Shown here piece after piece: positions 49,894 through 57,988 of a DNA stretch of 64,000 nucleotides; position 1 is the stretch's first letter; each line of letters begins with the position of its first letter. The notes beneath the pieces were generated by a model. That model ran no database searches, had not been told where the DNA came from, and was given only the letters and a program-made list of their open reading frames with translations. The translations under genes were made by a program, and so were the position numbers. The stretch is from Ramlibacter algicola (GTDB lineage: Bacteria; Pseudomonadota; Gammaproteobacteria; Burkholderiales; Burkholderiaceae_C), in NCBI RefSeq assembly GCF_016641735.1, contig NZ_JAEDAO010000001.1:1798001-1862000 (forward strand), read 5' to 3'.

Positions 49894-52275
49894 ATGTCCC
49901 TGCGCGGTGGCCATGCGTTCGTCCCGCTCCTGCTCGGCGCCGTCGCCGGACCGGTCGTGCATGTGCAGCTGGCGTCGCTGCGGCCGATTGCAGCCGACGG
50001 CGTGCTGCTGGCCGCCTGCGTCCTCGGCCTCCTCGCGCTGCTGCGGTCGGCGCGCTCGCCGTGGTGGCTCATCGCCTTCGCCGCTGGTGCCACGTTCGCC
50101 GCCTGTGGCCTGCGCGCCAGCGCCTATGCCGGCGGCCTCTTGCCTTCATCGCTGGAAGGCGAGGACGTCGTCCTGGTCGGCACGGTCGCCGGGCTGCCGC
50201 AGCGCAACGACCTGGGCCAGCGGTTCCGCTTCGACGTCGAGGAGGCGCGGGACGGGCAGGGCCACGCCGTCGCGGTGCCGGAGCTGGTCTCGCTGGCCTG
50301 GTACAGCGGTGCGTGGGCCGCGCAGGCTGGCGCGTTCGACGACCAGCGCAGCCCGCCCACGCTGCTGGCGGGCGAGCGCTGGCGCTTCACCGCGCGCCTG
50401 CGGGCGCCGCGGGGCACGCGCAATCCGCATGGCTTCGACTACGAGCTGTGGCTGTGGGAGCAAGGGCTGCAGGCCACCGGCGTGGTGCGCGCGGGCAAGG
50501 GCGATGCGCCACCGCGCCGGCTCGGCACCACGTGGAAGCATCCGGTCGAGCGCGCGCGGCACCGGGTGCGCGCCGCCATCCTCACGCGTGTCGACGATCC
50601 GCAGGCCGCCGGCGTGCTCGCCGCGCTGGTGGTGGGCGACCAGAACGCCATCGAGCGCACTGACTGGGACGTGTTCCGCGCCACCGGCGTCGCGCACCTG
50701 CTGTCGATCTCCGGCCTGCACGTCACGATGTTCGCGTGGCTCGCGGCGGCGGTGCTCGGTGCGGCCTGGCGGCGCAGCGGGCGGTTGTGCCTGTGGCTGC
50801 CGGCACCGCACGCGGCCGCACTCGGTGGCGTCGCGCTGGCCACTGCGTATGCGCTGTTCAGCGGCTGGGGCGTGCCCGCGCAGCGCACGCTGCTGATGCT
50901 GGGCTCGATGGCGGTGCTGCGGCTCCCGGGGCGGCACTGGCCGTGGCCGGTGAGCTGGCTGGCCGCGTGTGCCGTCGTCGTCAGCTGGGATCCGTGGGCG
51001 CTGCTGCAGCCGGGGTTCTGGTTGAGCTTCGTCGCGGTCGGCGTGCTGTTCGCGACGGGCAGGGAAGCGGCCGATGGTCCTCGCGGCGCCCGGGGACGCG
51101 TGCTTGCCCTCCTGCGCGAGCAGGGCATCGTCACCATCGCACTCGCGCCGCTCACGCTGCTGCTGTTCGGCCAGGTGTCGCTGGTCGGCCTGCTGGCCAA
51201 CCTGGGGGCGATTCCCTGGGTGACGCTGCTCGTCACGCCGCTCGCCATGGCGGGGGTGGTCGTCCCGCCCGCGTGGGACCTCGCGTCGCTGGCGGTGCAG
51301 GGCCTCACCGGCGTGCTGGAGGCCCTGGCCGCCTGGTCGTGGGCGGTGTGGTCGGCGGCCACGCCGCCGTTGTGGGCCGGCACGGCCGGCGTGCTGGGCG
51401 GGTTGCTGCTGGTGATGCGGCTGCCTCCCGCGTGGCGCGCCCTCGGCGTGCCCTTGCTGCTGCCCGCGCTGCTCTGGCAGGCGCCGCGGCCACCGCCCGG
51501 CACGTTCGAGGTGATCGCGGCCGACGTGGGGCAGGGGAATGCAGTGGTGGTGCGCACGGCGACGCACACGCTCGTGTACGACGCCGGTCCCCGCTACGGC
51601 GCCGACAGCGACGCGGGCCAGCGCGTGCTGGTGCCACTGCTGCGGGCGCTGGGCGAGCGCGTCGACCTGCTCGTGCTCAGCCATCGCGATGCCGACCACA
51701 CGGGTGGCGCCGCGGCCGTGCTGCGCATGCAGCCCCAGGCGGGGCTGCTCGCGTCGCTGGAAGCCGGGCACCTGCTGTCCGCGCTGCGGCCGGTGCAGCC
51801 CTGCATGGCCGGGCAGCACTGGGCGTGGGACGGCATCGCGTTCGACGTGCTGCACCCGGACGAAGAAGACATGCATGCGCGCAAGCCGAACGCGCTCAGT
51901 TGCGTGCTGCGCATCGACGACGGCCGCCAGGCCGCGTTGCTGGCCGGCGACGTCGAGGCCGCGCAGGAAGCGGCGCTGCTCGGCCGCGGGCTCAGGTCCG
52001 CCCAGGTGCTGCTGGTCCCTCACCATGGCAGCCGCACGTCGTCGACCGCGGGCTTCCTCGATGCGGTGCAGCCCCGGTGGGCCCTGGTCCAGGCGGGCTA
52101 CCGCAATCGCTTCGGCCACCCCGCGGCGGACGTCCTCGACCGCTATCGTGAACGCGGTTCGCGCATCGTCGCCACGCCCGCGTGCGGCGCCGCCTGGTGG
52201 TGGTCCGGCGCTCCCGACGCGATGCGCTGCGAACGCGATGCCGCGCGCCACTACTGGCAGGCTCGCGAGCCCTAG
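49894..52275 (+). CDS. comEC: ComEC/Rec2 DNA uptake channel protein
   Basis: 793-residue inner-membrane protein. N-terminal helices and OB-like domain (1-200), the competence domain with many helices (about 230-510; LLSISGLHVTMFAWLAAAVL, LQPGFWLSFVAVGVLFATG), and a C-terminal metallo-beta-lactamase domain. The latter shows AADVGQGNAVVV, the metal motif LSHRDADHTGG near residue 597, and VPHHGSRTSSTAGFLDAVQP. ComEC transports single-stranded DNA into the cytoplasm during natural transformation and may degrade the other strand. ATG 49894 gives the usual start. No other competence gene is nearby. It lies between the two amidoligase-type clusters. Confidence 0.93.
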   Translation: MSLRGGHAFVPLLLGAVAGPVVHVQLASLRPIAADGVLLAACVLGLLALLRSARSPWWLIAFAAGATFAACGLRASAYAGGLLPSSLEGEDVVLVGTVAGLPQRNDLGQRFRFDVEEARDGQGHAVAVPELVSLAWYSGAWAAQAGAFDDQRSPPTLLAGERWRFTARLRAPRGTRNPHGFDYELWLWEQGLQATGVVRAGKGDAPPRRLGTTWKHPVERARHRVRAAILTRVDDPQAAGVLAALVVGDQNAIERTDWDVFRATGVAHLLSISGLHVTMFAWLAAAVLGAAWRRSGRLCLWLPAPHAAALGGVALATAYALFSGWGVPAQRTLLMLGSMAVLRLPGRHWPWPVSWLAACAVVVSWDPWALLQPGFWLSFVAVGVLFATGREAADGPRGARGRVLALLREQGIVTIALAPLTLLLFGQVSLVGLLANLGAIPWVTLLVTPLAMAGVVVPPAWDLASLAVQGLTGVLEALAAWSWAVWSAATPPLWAGTAGVLGGLLLVMRLPPAWRALGVPLLLPALLWQAPRPPPGTFEVIAADVGQGNAVVVRTATHTLVYDAGPRYGADSDAGQRVLVPLLRALGERVDLLVLSHRDADHTGGAAAVLRMQPQAGLLASLEAGHLLSALRPVQPCMAGQHWAWDGIAFDVLHPDEEDMHARKPNALSCVLRIDDGRQAALLAGDVEAAQEAALLGRGLRSAQVLLVPHHGSRTSSTAGFLDAVQPRWALVQAGYRNRFGHPAADVLDRYRERGSRIVATPACGAAWWWSGAPDAMRCERDAARHYWQAREP

Positions 52276-52343
52276 CTTCGGCAGGCGCGCGATCCCAAGA
52301 ACGGCCCGGTTGTTGCTATCCTGCGGGCGGACTTCCAACGCCC

Positions 52344-53840
52344 ATGCAGAAATTCGACGAGATGATGCGCCAGCTGCCCGATGCGGGGCCGCTGCAGTTC
52401 CTGTCCCAGACCATGGGTGGCATGTCCCAGGTGCAGGTGCAGGGGGTGCGTGACCACTACCAGCGCTACGCCAACTGGCTGGCGCGCCAGCCGCAGGACA
52501 CCATGCGGGCCCGGCGCGAGGAGGCGGAGATGATCTTCCGCCGCGTGGGCATCACCTTCGCCGTCTACGGCGCCAAGGACGAGGACGGTGCCGGCACCGA
52601 GCGGCTCATTCCCTTCGACCTGATTCCCCGCATCATCCCGGCCGACGAGTGGGCCCGGCTGGAGCAGGGCCTGGTCCAGCGCGTCACGGCCCTGAACCGC
52701 TTCCTGCACGACGTCTACCACGAGCAGGAGATCCTGCAGGCCGGCGTCATCCCGCAGGAGCAGGTGCTGCAGAACGCGCAGTTCCGCCGCGAGATGATGG
52801 GCGTGTACACGCCGCACCGCGTCTACTCGCACATCGCCGGGGTCGACATCGTGCGGGCGCCCAACGCCAACGGCGAGGGCGAGTACTACGTGCTGGAGGA
52901 CAACCTGCGCGTGCCCAGCGGCGTGAGCTACATGCTCGAGGACCGCAAGATGATGATGCGGCTGTTCCCCGACCTGTTCAGCCAGCACCGCATCGCGCCC
53001 GTCGCGCACTATCCCGACCTGCTGCTGGAAACGCTGCGCGCATCGGCCCAGCCCGGCGCCCCCGACCCGACCGTGGTCGTGCTGACGCCCGGGATGTACA
53101 ACAGCGCGTACTTCGAGCACGCCTTCCTCGCCCAGCAGATGGGCATCGAACTGGTCGAGGGGCAGGACCTGTTCGTCAAGGACCGCTTCGTCTACATGCG
53201 CACCACGCGCGGGCCCAAGCGCGTCGATGTCATCTACCGCCGCGTGGACGACGACTTCCTGGACCCGCAGGTGTTCCGCCGCGATTCGACGCTGGGCTGC
53301 ACCGGCCTGGTCGATGCGTACCGCGCGGGCAACGTGACGATCTGCAATGCCATCGGCACGGGCGTGGCCGACGACAAGTCGATCTACCCGTACGTTCCCA
53401 GGATGATCGAGTTCTACCTGGGCGAGAAGCCGATCCTGTCGAACGTGCCCACCTACATGTGCCGCAATCCCGAGGACCACAAGTACGTGCAGGCGAACCT
53501 GAAGGACCTGGTCGTCAAGGAAGTGCACGGCGCCGGCGGCTACGGCATGCTGGTCGGCCCGGCGGCGACGCAGCAGGAGATCGAGGACTTCCGCAAGGCG
53601 CTGGACGCCAACCCGGGCGGCTACATCGCGCAGCCGACCTTGAGCCTGTCGTCCTGCCCGACCTTCGTCGACAGCGGCATCGCGCCGCGCCACATCGACC
53701 TGCGGCCGTTCGTGCTGTCGGGCAAGCAGGTGCAGATGGTGCCGGGTGGCCTGACGCGCGTCGCGCTCAAGCAGGGCTCGCTGGTCGTCAATTCGTCCCA
53801 GGGTGGCGGCACCAAGGACACCTGGGTGCTGGAGGCATGA
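52344..53840 (+). CDS. Circularly permuted ATP-grasp protein (stand-alone copy)
   Basis: 498 residues, COG2308 (DUF404/DUF407). Key segments: FLSQTMGGMSQVQVQGVRDH, EEAEMIFRRVGITFAVYGAK, NRFLHDVYHEQEILQAGVIP, LEDNLRVPSGVSYMLEDRK, VVLTPGMYNSAYFEHAFLAQ, RRVDDDFLDPQVFRRDSTLG, VVKEVHGAGGYGMLVGPAA and LRPFVLSGKQVQMVPGGLTR. The circularly permuted ATP-grasp fold predicts ATP-dependent carboxylate-amine ligation. Its stop overlaps the start of the alpha-E gene (ATGA). This is the split version of the first half of the fusion at 43116-45695, and the two are clearly diverged paralogues. Confidence 0.93.
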   Translation: MQKFDEMMRQLPDAGPLQFLSQTMGGMSQVQVQGVRDHYQRYANWLARQPQDTMRARREEAEMIFRRVGITFAVYGAKDEDGAGTERLIPFDLIPRIIPADEWARLEQGLVQRVTALNRFLHDVYHEQEILQAGVIPQEQVLQNAQFRREMMGVYTPHRVYSHIAGVDIVRAPNANGEGEYYVLEDNLRVPSGVSYMLEDRKMMMRLFPDLFSQHRIAPVAHYPDLLLETLRASAQPGAPDPTVVVLTPGMYNSAYFEHAFLAQQMGIELVEGQDLFVKDRFVYMRTTRGPKRVDVIYRRVDDDFLDPQVFRRDSTLGCTGLVDAYRAGNVTICNAIGTGVADDKSIYPYVPRMIEFYLGEKPILSNVPTYMCRNPEDHKYVQANLKDLVVKEVHGAGGYGMLVGPAATQQEIEDFRKALDANPGGYIAQPTLSLSSCPTFVDSGIAPRHIDLRPFVLSGKQVQMVPGGLTRVALKQGSLVVNSSQGGGTKDTWVLEA

Positions 53841-54802
53841 CGATGCTCTCGCGCACCGCCGACCACCTGTTCTGGATGGCCCGCTACACCGAGCGGGCCG
53901 AGAACACGGCCCGCATGCTCGACGTCAATTACCAGACGTCGCTGCTGCCGCAGTCCGCCGCCGTCGCGCAGGTGGGCTGGCAGGGGCTGCTGTCGATCAG
54001 CGAGCTTGGCCCGGCCTACACCGCCAAGCACGGCGACGTCGAGCCCGGCCGCGTGATGGAGTTCATGGTCAAGGACGAGAGCAATCCATCGTCCATCGTG
54101 TCGTGCCTCCGCGCCGCGCGCGAGAACGCGCGCGCCGTGCGAGGCTCGCTGACCACCGAAGCCTGGGAGACGCAGAACCAGACCTGGCTGGAGATCGGCC
54201 GCCTGCTGCGCAGCGGCGCCTTCGAGCGCGACCCGGGCCAGTTCTTCGAGTGGGTGAAGTACCGCTCGCACCTGTCGCGCGGCGTCACCGTGGGCACGAT
54301 GCTGATGGACGAGGCGCTGCACTTCCTGCGCCTGGGCACCTTCCTCGAACGCGCCGACAACACGGCGCGGTTGCTGGACGTGAAGTTCCACGCGGTGCAC
54401 AGCGACTTCTTCGGCGCCGCCACCGAGCAGGACCAGGAGTACGACTTCTACCACTGGTCCGCCATCCTGCGATCGGTGTCCGGCTTCGAGATCTACCGCA
54501 AGGTGTACCGCGATGTCATCAAGCCCGAGCGCGTCGCCGAACTGCTGATCCTGCGCCCCGACATGCCGCGGTCGCTGCATGCGAGCCTCAACGAAGTCGT
54601 GGCGAACCTGCAGATGGTCGCCAACGACCAGTCGGCCGAGACGCAGCGCCGCGCGGGCAAGATGCGCGCCGAGCTGCAGTACGGCAACATCGACGAGATC
54701 CTCGCCACCGGCCTGCACGCGTTCCTGACGCAGTTCCTCGACCGCGTCAACGAACTCGGCGGCCGCATCAGCCGCGACTTCCTGGTCCCGGCGACGCTCT
54801 GA
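53837..54802 (+). CDS. Alpha-E domain protein
   Basis: 321 residues, COG2307 (DUF403). All-helical: LSRTADHLFWMARYTERAEN, TARMLDVNYQTSLLPQSAAV, MVKDESNPSSIVSCLRAARE, ALHFLRLGTFLERADNTARL and FLTQFLDRVNELGGRISRD. The name refers to a repeated, glutamate-bearing helical domain of unknown function. It always travels with circularly permuted ATP-grasp ligases. It overlaps the ATP-grasp stop by four bases and its own stop shares one base with the next start (TGATG), so all three genes are translationally coupled. Confidence 0.93.
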   Translation: MTMLSRTADHLFWMARYTERAENTARMLDVNYQTSLLPQSAAVAQVGWQGLLSISELGPAYTAKHGDVEPGRVMEFMVKDESNPSSIVSCLRAARENARAVRGSLTTEAWETQNQTWLEIGRLLRSGAFERDPGQFFEWVKYRSHLSRGVTVGTMLMDEALHFLRLGTFLERADNTARLLDVKFHAVHSDFFGAATEQDQEYDFYHWSAILRSVSGFEIYRKVYRDVIKPERVAELLILRPDMPRSLHASLNEVVANLQMVANDQSAETQRRAGKMRAELQYGNIDEILATGLHAFLTQFLDRVNELGGRISRDFLVPATL

Positions 54803-56346
54803 TGCCGGCGCGCGGCCAGGCGCTGCTGCAGTCCGGCCGCTGGCAGGACGCGGCAGCCGCCTTCCGGCAGGCGCTCGCGCAAGACCCGGCCTCGCTCCCC
54901 GCCCGCATGGGCCTGGCGCATGCGTTTGCGCAGGGCGGCGACCTGCCGCTGGCGACGGCCTGGCTGAGCGATGCCTGCCGTATCGCGCCGCAACGCGCCG
55001 AGCCGCTCGCGGCTCTCGCGGAGGTCCTGCTCCGGCAACAGCAGTTCGCGCAGGCGCTGCCGCTGTACCGGCGCCTGCACGAGGAGTTCGCCGCCCGCGA
55101 CCGCGCCACCTTGCTGCACCTGGGGTACTGCCACGAACAGCTCGGCGACGTCGACGCCGCCATCGCCAGCTACCGCGCGGCGATCGCGCGCGAGCCGTCG
55201 TTCTTCGAGGCGCACGTGGACCTCGCCGGCGTGCTGTGGCGCGTCGAGGATTTCGAGGGCACGCTGGCGCACGCGCAGGAAGCTGTGCGTCTCGCGCCGC
55301 AGCATCCGTACGCGTTGCGCATCCTCGGCATGGCGCTGCTGCAGCTGAACCGGCTCGACGAGGCCGAGGTGCAGTTGCGCCGCGCACTGGCGATCCAGCC
55401 CGACTTCGCGCTGGCCCAGGTCGACCTCGCGTTCACGCTGCTGCTGGCGGGCAAGCTCCAGGAAGGCTGGTCCTGGTACGCGAAGCGCTGGAACGATGCG
55501 CGCATGCAGCGGCCTGCGTTCCACCAGGCGCACCGTGAGTGGTCGGGCCCGTCGCAGCCCCTGCGCGGCAAGCGGCTGCTCGTCTACGCGGAGCAGGGAC
55601 TGGGCGACGTGCTGCAATTCGCGCGCTACATCCCGGGGCTGCAGGCGCTGGGCGCGCAGGTCTCGGCGGTGGTCCCGCCCGAGCTGGTGCCGCTGCTGGA
55701 AGCGAGCTTCGAGGTGCCTTGCGTCACCCGCGAGCGCTCGGTCGAGATCGACCTGCACGTCGCGCTGCTGGACCTGCCGGGGCGCGCGGGCACGACGCTG
55801 GAGTCCGTTCCCGCCGCCGTGCCCTACCTGCGCGCTCCGCTCGCGCGGCGCACCGCCTGGCGCGAGAAGCTGGGCGAGCGCGACGGACGCCTGCGCGTGG
55901 GCATCGCCTGGAGCGGCTCGCCCGTGCAGGTGAACAACCGCAACCGCGCGATGCCGCTCAGCGTGCTGCAGCCGCTGCTCACGGTGCCCGGCGTGCAGTG
56001 GTACAGCCTGCAGAAGGGCGACGCGAGCGCGCTGAATGACGTGCCCTTGCCGGACCACGTCGTCGACCTGACCGGCCAGTGGCGTGACTTCGCCGACAGC
56101 GCCGCGATGCTGGAGCAGCTGGATCTGGTGGTCACGGTCGACACGTCGATCGCGCACCTGGCCGGCGCGCTCGGCACGCCGGTGTGGGTGATGCTGCCGC
56201 CCAACCCGGACTTCCGCTGGCTGCTGGAACGCGAGGACTCGCCCTGGTACCCGACGATGCGGCTGTTCCGGCGCGCGCATGGCGAGCCGCGTGCCGCGCA
56301 GGTCGCACGCGTCGGCGATGCCTTGCGGCAACGCTTGCCGGCCTGA
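54802..56346 (+). CDS. TPR-containing glycosyltransferase (GT9-like)
   Basis: 514 residues. Residues about 1-205 are tetratricopeptide repeats (AAAAFRQALAQDPASLPARM, AIASYRAAIAREPSFFEAHV, AEVQLRRALAIQPDFALAQV). Residues about 245-514 resemble a GT9/GT41-like fold: LLVYAEQGLGDVLQFARYIP, GIAWSGSPVQVNNRNRAMPL, LVVTVDTSIAHLAGALGTPV and WVMLPPNPDFRWLLERED. The DTSIAHLAGALGxPVW motif is the nucleotide-sugar region of this group. It probably glycosylates a protein or surface glycan. The single-base stop/start overlap with the alpha-E gene suggests joint production. The link between glycosylation and ATP-grasp/alpha-E is not explained by known biology. Confidence 0.87.
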   Translation: MPARGQALLQSGRWQDAAAAFRQALAQDPASLPARMGLAHAFAQGGDLPLATAWLSDACRIAPQRAEPLAALAEVLLRQQQFAQALPLYRRLHEEFAARDRATLLHLGYCHEQLGDVDAAIASYRAAIAREPSFFEAHVDLAGVLWRVEDFEGTLAHAQEAVRLAPQHPYALRILGMALLQLNRLDEAEVQLRRALAIQPDFALAQVDLAFTLLLAGKLQEGWSWYAKRWNDARMQRPAFHQAHREWSGPSQPLRGKRLLVYAEQGLGDVLQFARYIPGLQALGAQVSAVVPPELVPLLEASFEVPCVTRERSVEIDLHVALLDLPGRAGTTLESVPAAVPYLRAPLARRTAWREKLGERDGRLRVGIAWSGSPVQVNNRNRAMPLSVLQPLLTVPGVQWYSLQKGDASALNDVPLPDHVVDLTGQWRDFADSAAMLEQLDLVVTVDTSIAHLAGALGTPVWVMLPPNPDFRWLLEREDSPWYPTMRLFRRAHGEPRAAQVARVGDALRQRLPA

Positions 56347-56421
56347 CGCGGCGCGCATCGGCAGTTCGGGGGGTGGCGGCCGCCTGCGGCACGACCGATG
56401 ATGGGCGCCACGGAGGTGCCC

Positions 56422-57060
56422 ATGCCGCTGATCACCGAAGCCCTGATCGCGAAGACGCTGCCGCGGTGCAAGCTGCCGGGGATGTGGGCCGACGCGTTGG
56501 AGCCCGCGCTGCAGCGGTATGACATCCGCTCGCCGGAACGCATCGCCGCCTTCCTCGCGCAAACCGGCCACGAGTCGGGGCAGTTCAACGTGCTGCAGGA
56601 GAACCTGCGCTACACCAGTGCGGAGCGGCTGCTGAAGGTGTGGCCCAGGCGCTTCCCAAGCATCGACAGCGCGCAGCCGTACGTGAACGACCCGCAGGCC
56701 CTGGCCAACGTCGTGTACGCGAAGCGGCTGGGCAACGGCGACATCGCCAGCGGCGACGGCTGGCGCTTTCGCGGCCGCGGGATCATCCAGCTCACGGGCC
56801 GGTCCAACTACGTGCAGGCGGGTGCGGCGTTGGGGCTCGACTTCGTGGCCCACCCGGACCTGCTGCTGGAGCCGGGGCCGGCCGCGATGGCCGCCGCCTG
56901 GTTCTGGGCATCACGCGGTCTCAACGCCCTGGCCGACGATCGCACCTCCGACAACGACCTGGAGGACTTCACCGAGATCACGCGCCGCATCAACGGCGGC
57001 GCGGTGGGGCTGAAGGAGCGGTTCGCGCTGTACCAGCGGGTGGAGCAGGCGCTCGCCTAG
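56422..57060 (+). CDS. GH19-family endolysin-like muramidase/chitinase
   Basis: 212 residues of glycoside hydrolase family 19. The catalytic segment is AAFLAQTGHESGQFNVLQEN with the general acid Glu. FRGRGIIQLTGRSNYVQAGA is the GH19 signature, and EITRRINGGAVGLKERFALY ends the fold. Compact GH19 proteins of this size are mostly phage-type endolysins that cut peptidoglycan. ATG 56422 has GGAGG eight bases upstream; in-frame ATG/GTG near 56398-56401 is less well placed. No signal peptide or holin is visible. Its stop codon lies within the first bases of the large inverted repeat at 57059. Confidence 0.88.
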   Translation: MPLITEALIAKTLPRCKLPGMWADALEPALQRYDIRSPERIAAFLAQTGHESGQFNVLQENLRYTSAERLLKVWPRRFPSIDSAQPYVNDPQALANVVYAKRLGNGDIASGDGWRFRGRGIIQLTGRSNYVQAGAALGLDFVAHPDLLLEPGPAAMAAAWFWASRGLNALADDRTSDNDLEDFTEITRRINGGAVGLKERFALYQRVEQALA

Positions 57061-57329
57061 GAGCCTGCGCGGCAGAGAGATGGGCCCGCGCCGCGACCAG
57101 AAACGCGCCAGGCTAGGCGCGGTCCGACGCGCTGTACTTGATGTACAGAAGGAGGCCGTAACGACGCATGGCGCGTTTCCGGTCACGGCCCGAAGGGTTG
57201 GGCCGATAAGGGGCCAGATGCGTCGTTGCGGCCACGGGTCCAGCCACCCAGGCTGGACCCGCGCCCGCGCCTAGCCTCTGACCCCTTCTCGACCCAACGC
57301 GGCCCCGTCTCTCTGCCGCGCAGGCTCCT
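57059..57329. repeat. 271-bp long inverted repeat between convergent genes
   Basis: The two ends match perfectly as inverted copies for 22 bases (AGGAGCCTGCGCGGCAGAGA plus GA at 57059-57080, and its complement at 57308-57329). Inside, the arms realign at GGCTAGGCGCGG (57111-57122 against 57275-57264) and at GGCCGNAACGACGCAT (57154-57169 against 57233-57218). Spacings are almost equal (30/31 and 31/31 bases), so each arm is about 120 bp with alternating conserved and diverged blocks. Smaller hairpins lie inside: CTGTAC-N5-GTACAG (57132-57148), CGGCCC-N8-GGGCCG (57186-57205) and GGGTCCAGC-N7-GCTGGACCC (57236-57260). It starts in the stop codon of the GH19 gene and ends in that of the HD gene. 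No protein is encoded. Confidence 0.8.
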
Positions 57330-57988
57330 CAGGCGGTGAATGCGTCCAGCGCGCGCTGCAGGTTCTCCCGCGCGCGCTTCTCGTACACGTCGTGGAAGAC
57401 GTCCAGCTGGTAGATGCGCGGCCGGTCGAGGAAAGCGCGCAGCACGCGGGCGCGGCCCTCGCGCCATGCGGCATCGTCCACATGCGCATACTCCTCGCGC
57501 ACCTGCCCCTCGTACTCGTCGAACCGTGAATAGGGCGTGCCCAGGATCGTGAGGTCGACGTCGACGAGCAGGCGCGTGTCGGGATCCCCGGGTCCGGTCG
57601 CTTCGCGACGCCCGGGGCAGGCTTCGCTCGCCTCATGGTGCTGCGTCGCGAGCACCAGGTTGCGCACGCGGTCCGCGATGTCCGCCGCGCAACCCGACGC
57701 CAGCACGCTGGCGTGCGCCCACGCGGCGCTGCGCTCCTCGTTGTCGGCGCGCCGCGGGTCGTACACGGCGTCGTGGAACCACAGCGCCAGTTCGACTTCG
57801 GCAGGGCGCCGCGCGAGCGGCCGCGCGGCGTCGAAGTGCGCCAGGCAGTCGCGCAGGTGCGCGAGCGTGTGGTACTTGCGATGCGGCTCGCTGTACGCGG
57901 CCACCAGCTGGTTCATCAGGCCGCCGTTGAGCGTGCGCGCGCCCAGTTCCGACCAGATGCGCTTCCATTCGTCCAGGCGAATGCTCAC
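57329..57988 (-). CDS. HD-domain metal-dependent hydrolase-like protein
   Basis: 219 residues of the COG4339 type. The HD-like motifs are HRKYHTLAHLRDCLAHF (His), ELALWFHDAVYDPRRADNEE (HD pair), LVLATQHHEA and VDVDLTILGTPYSRFDEYEG. They are expected to bind one or two metal ions and hydrolyse phosphate esters or nucleotides, though no substrate is known. GTG 57988 is the predicted start; it overlaps the MltB stop (GTGA). It is the last gene of the MoxR-DUF58-TgpA-MltB-HD operon. Between about 57575 and 57620 the coding sequence contains a GC palindrome-rich insert (CPGRREATGPGDPD). Confidence 0.85.
   Translation of the reverse strand: MSIRLDEWKRIWSELGARTLNGGLMNQLVAAYSEPHRKYHTLAHLRDCLAHFDAARPLARRPAEVELALWFHDAVYDPRRADNEERSAAWAHASVLASGCAADIADRVRNLVLATQHHEASEACPGRREATGPGDPDTRLLVDVDLTILGTPYSRFDEYEGQVREEYAHVDDAAWREGRARVLRAFLDRPRIYQLDVFHDVYEKRARENLQRALDAFTA

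Noticed and set aside
50146..52338. 730-codon minus-strand frame opposite comEC
   Set aside because: Arginine/glutamine/histidine-rich translation without domains; comEC motifs are intact on the plus strand.
54493..56853. 786-codon minus-strand frame opposite the alpha-E and TPR-glycosyltransferase genes
   Set aside because: Shadow frame without motifs; both plus-strand genes have clear domains and coupled starts.
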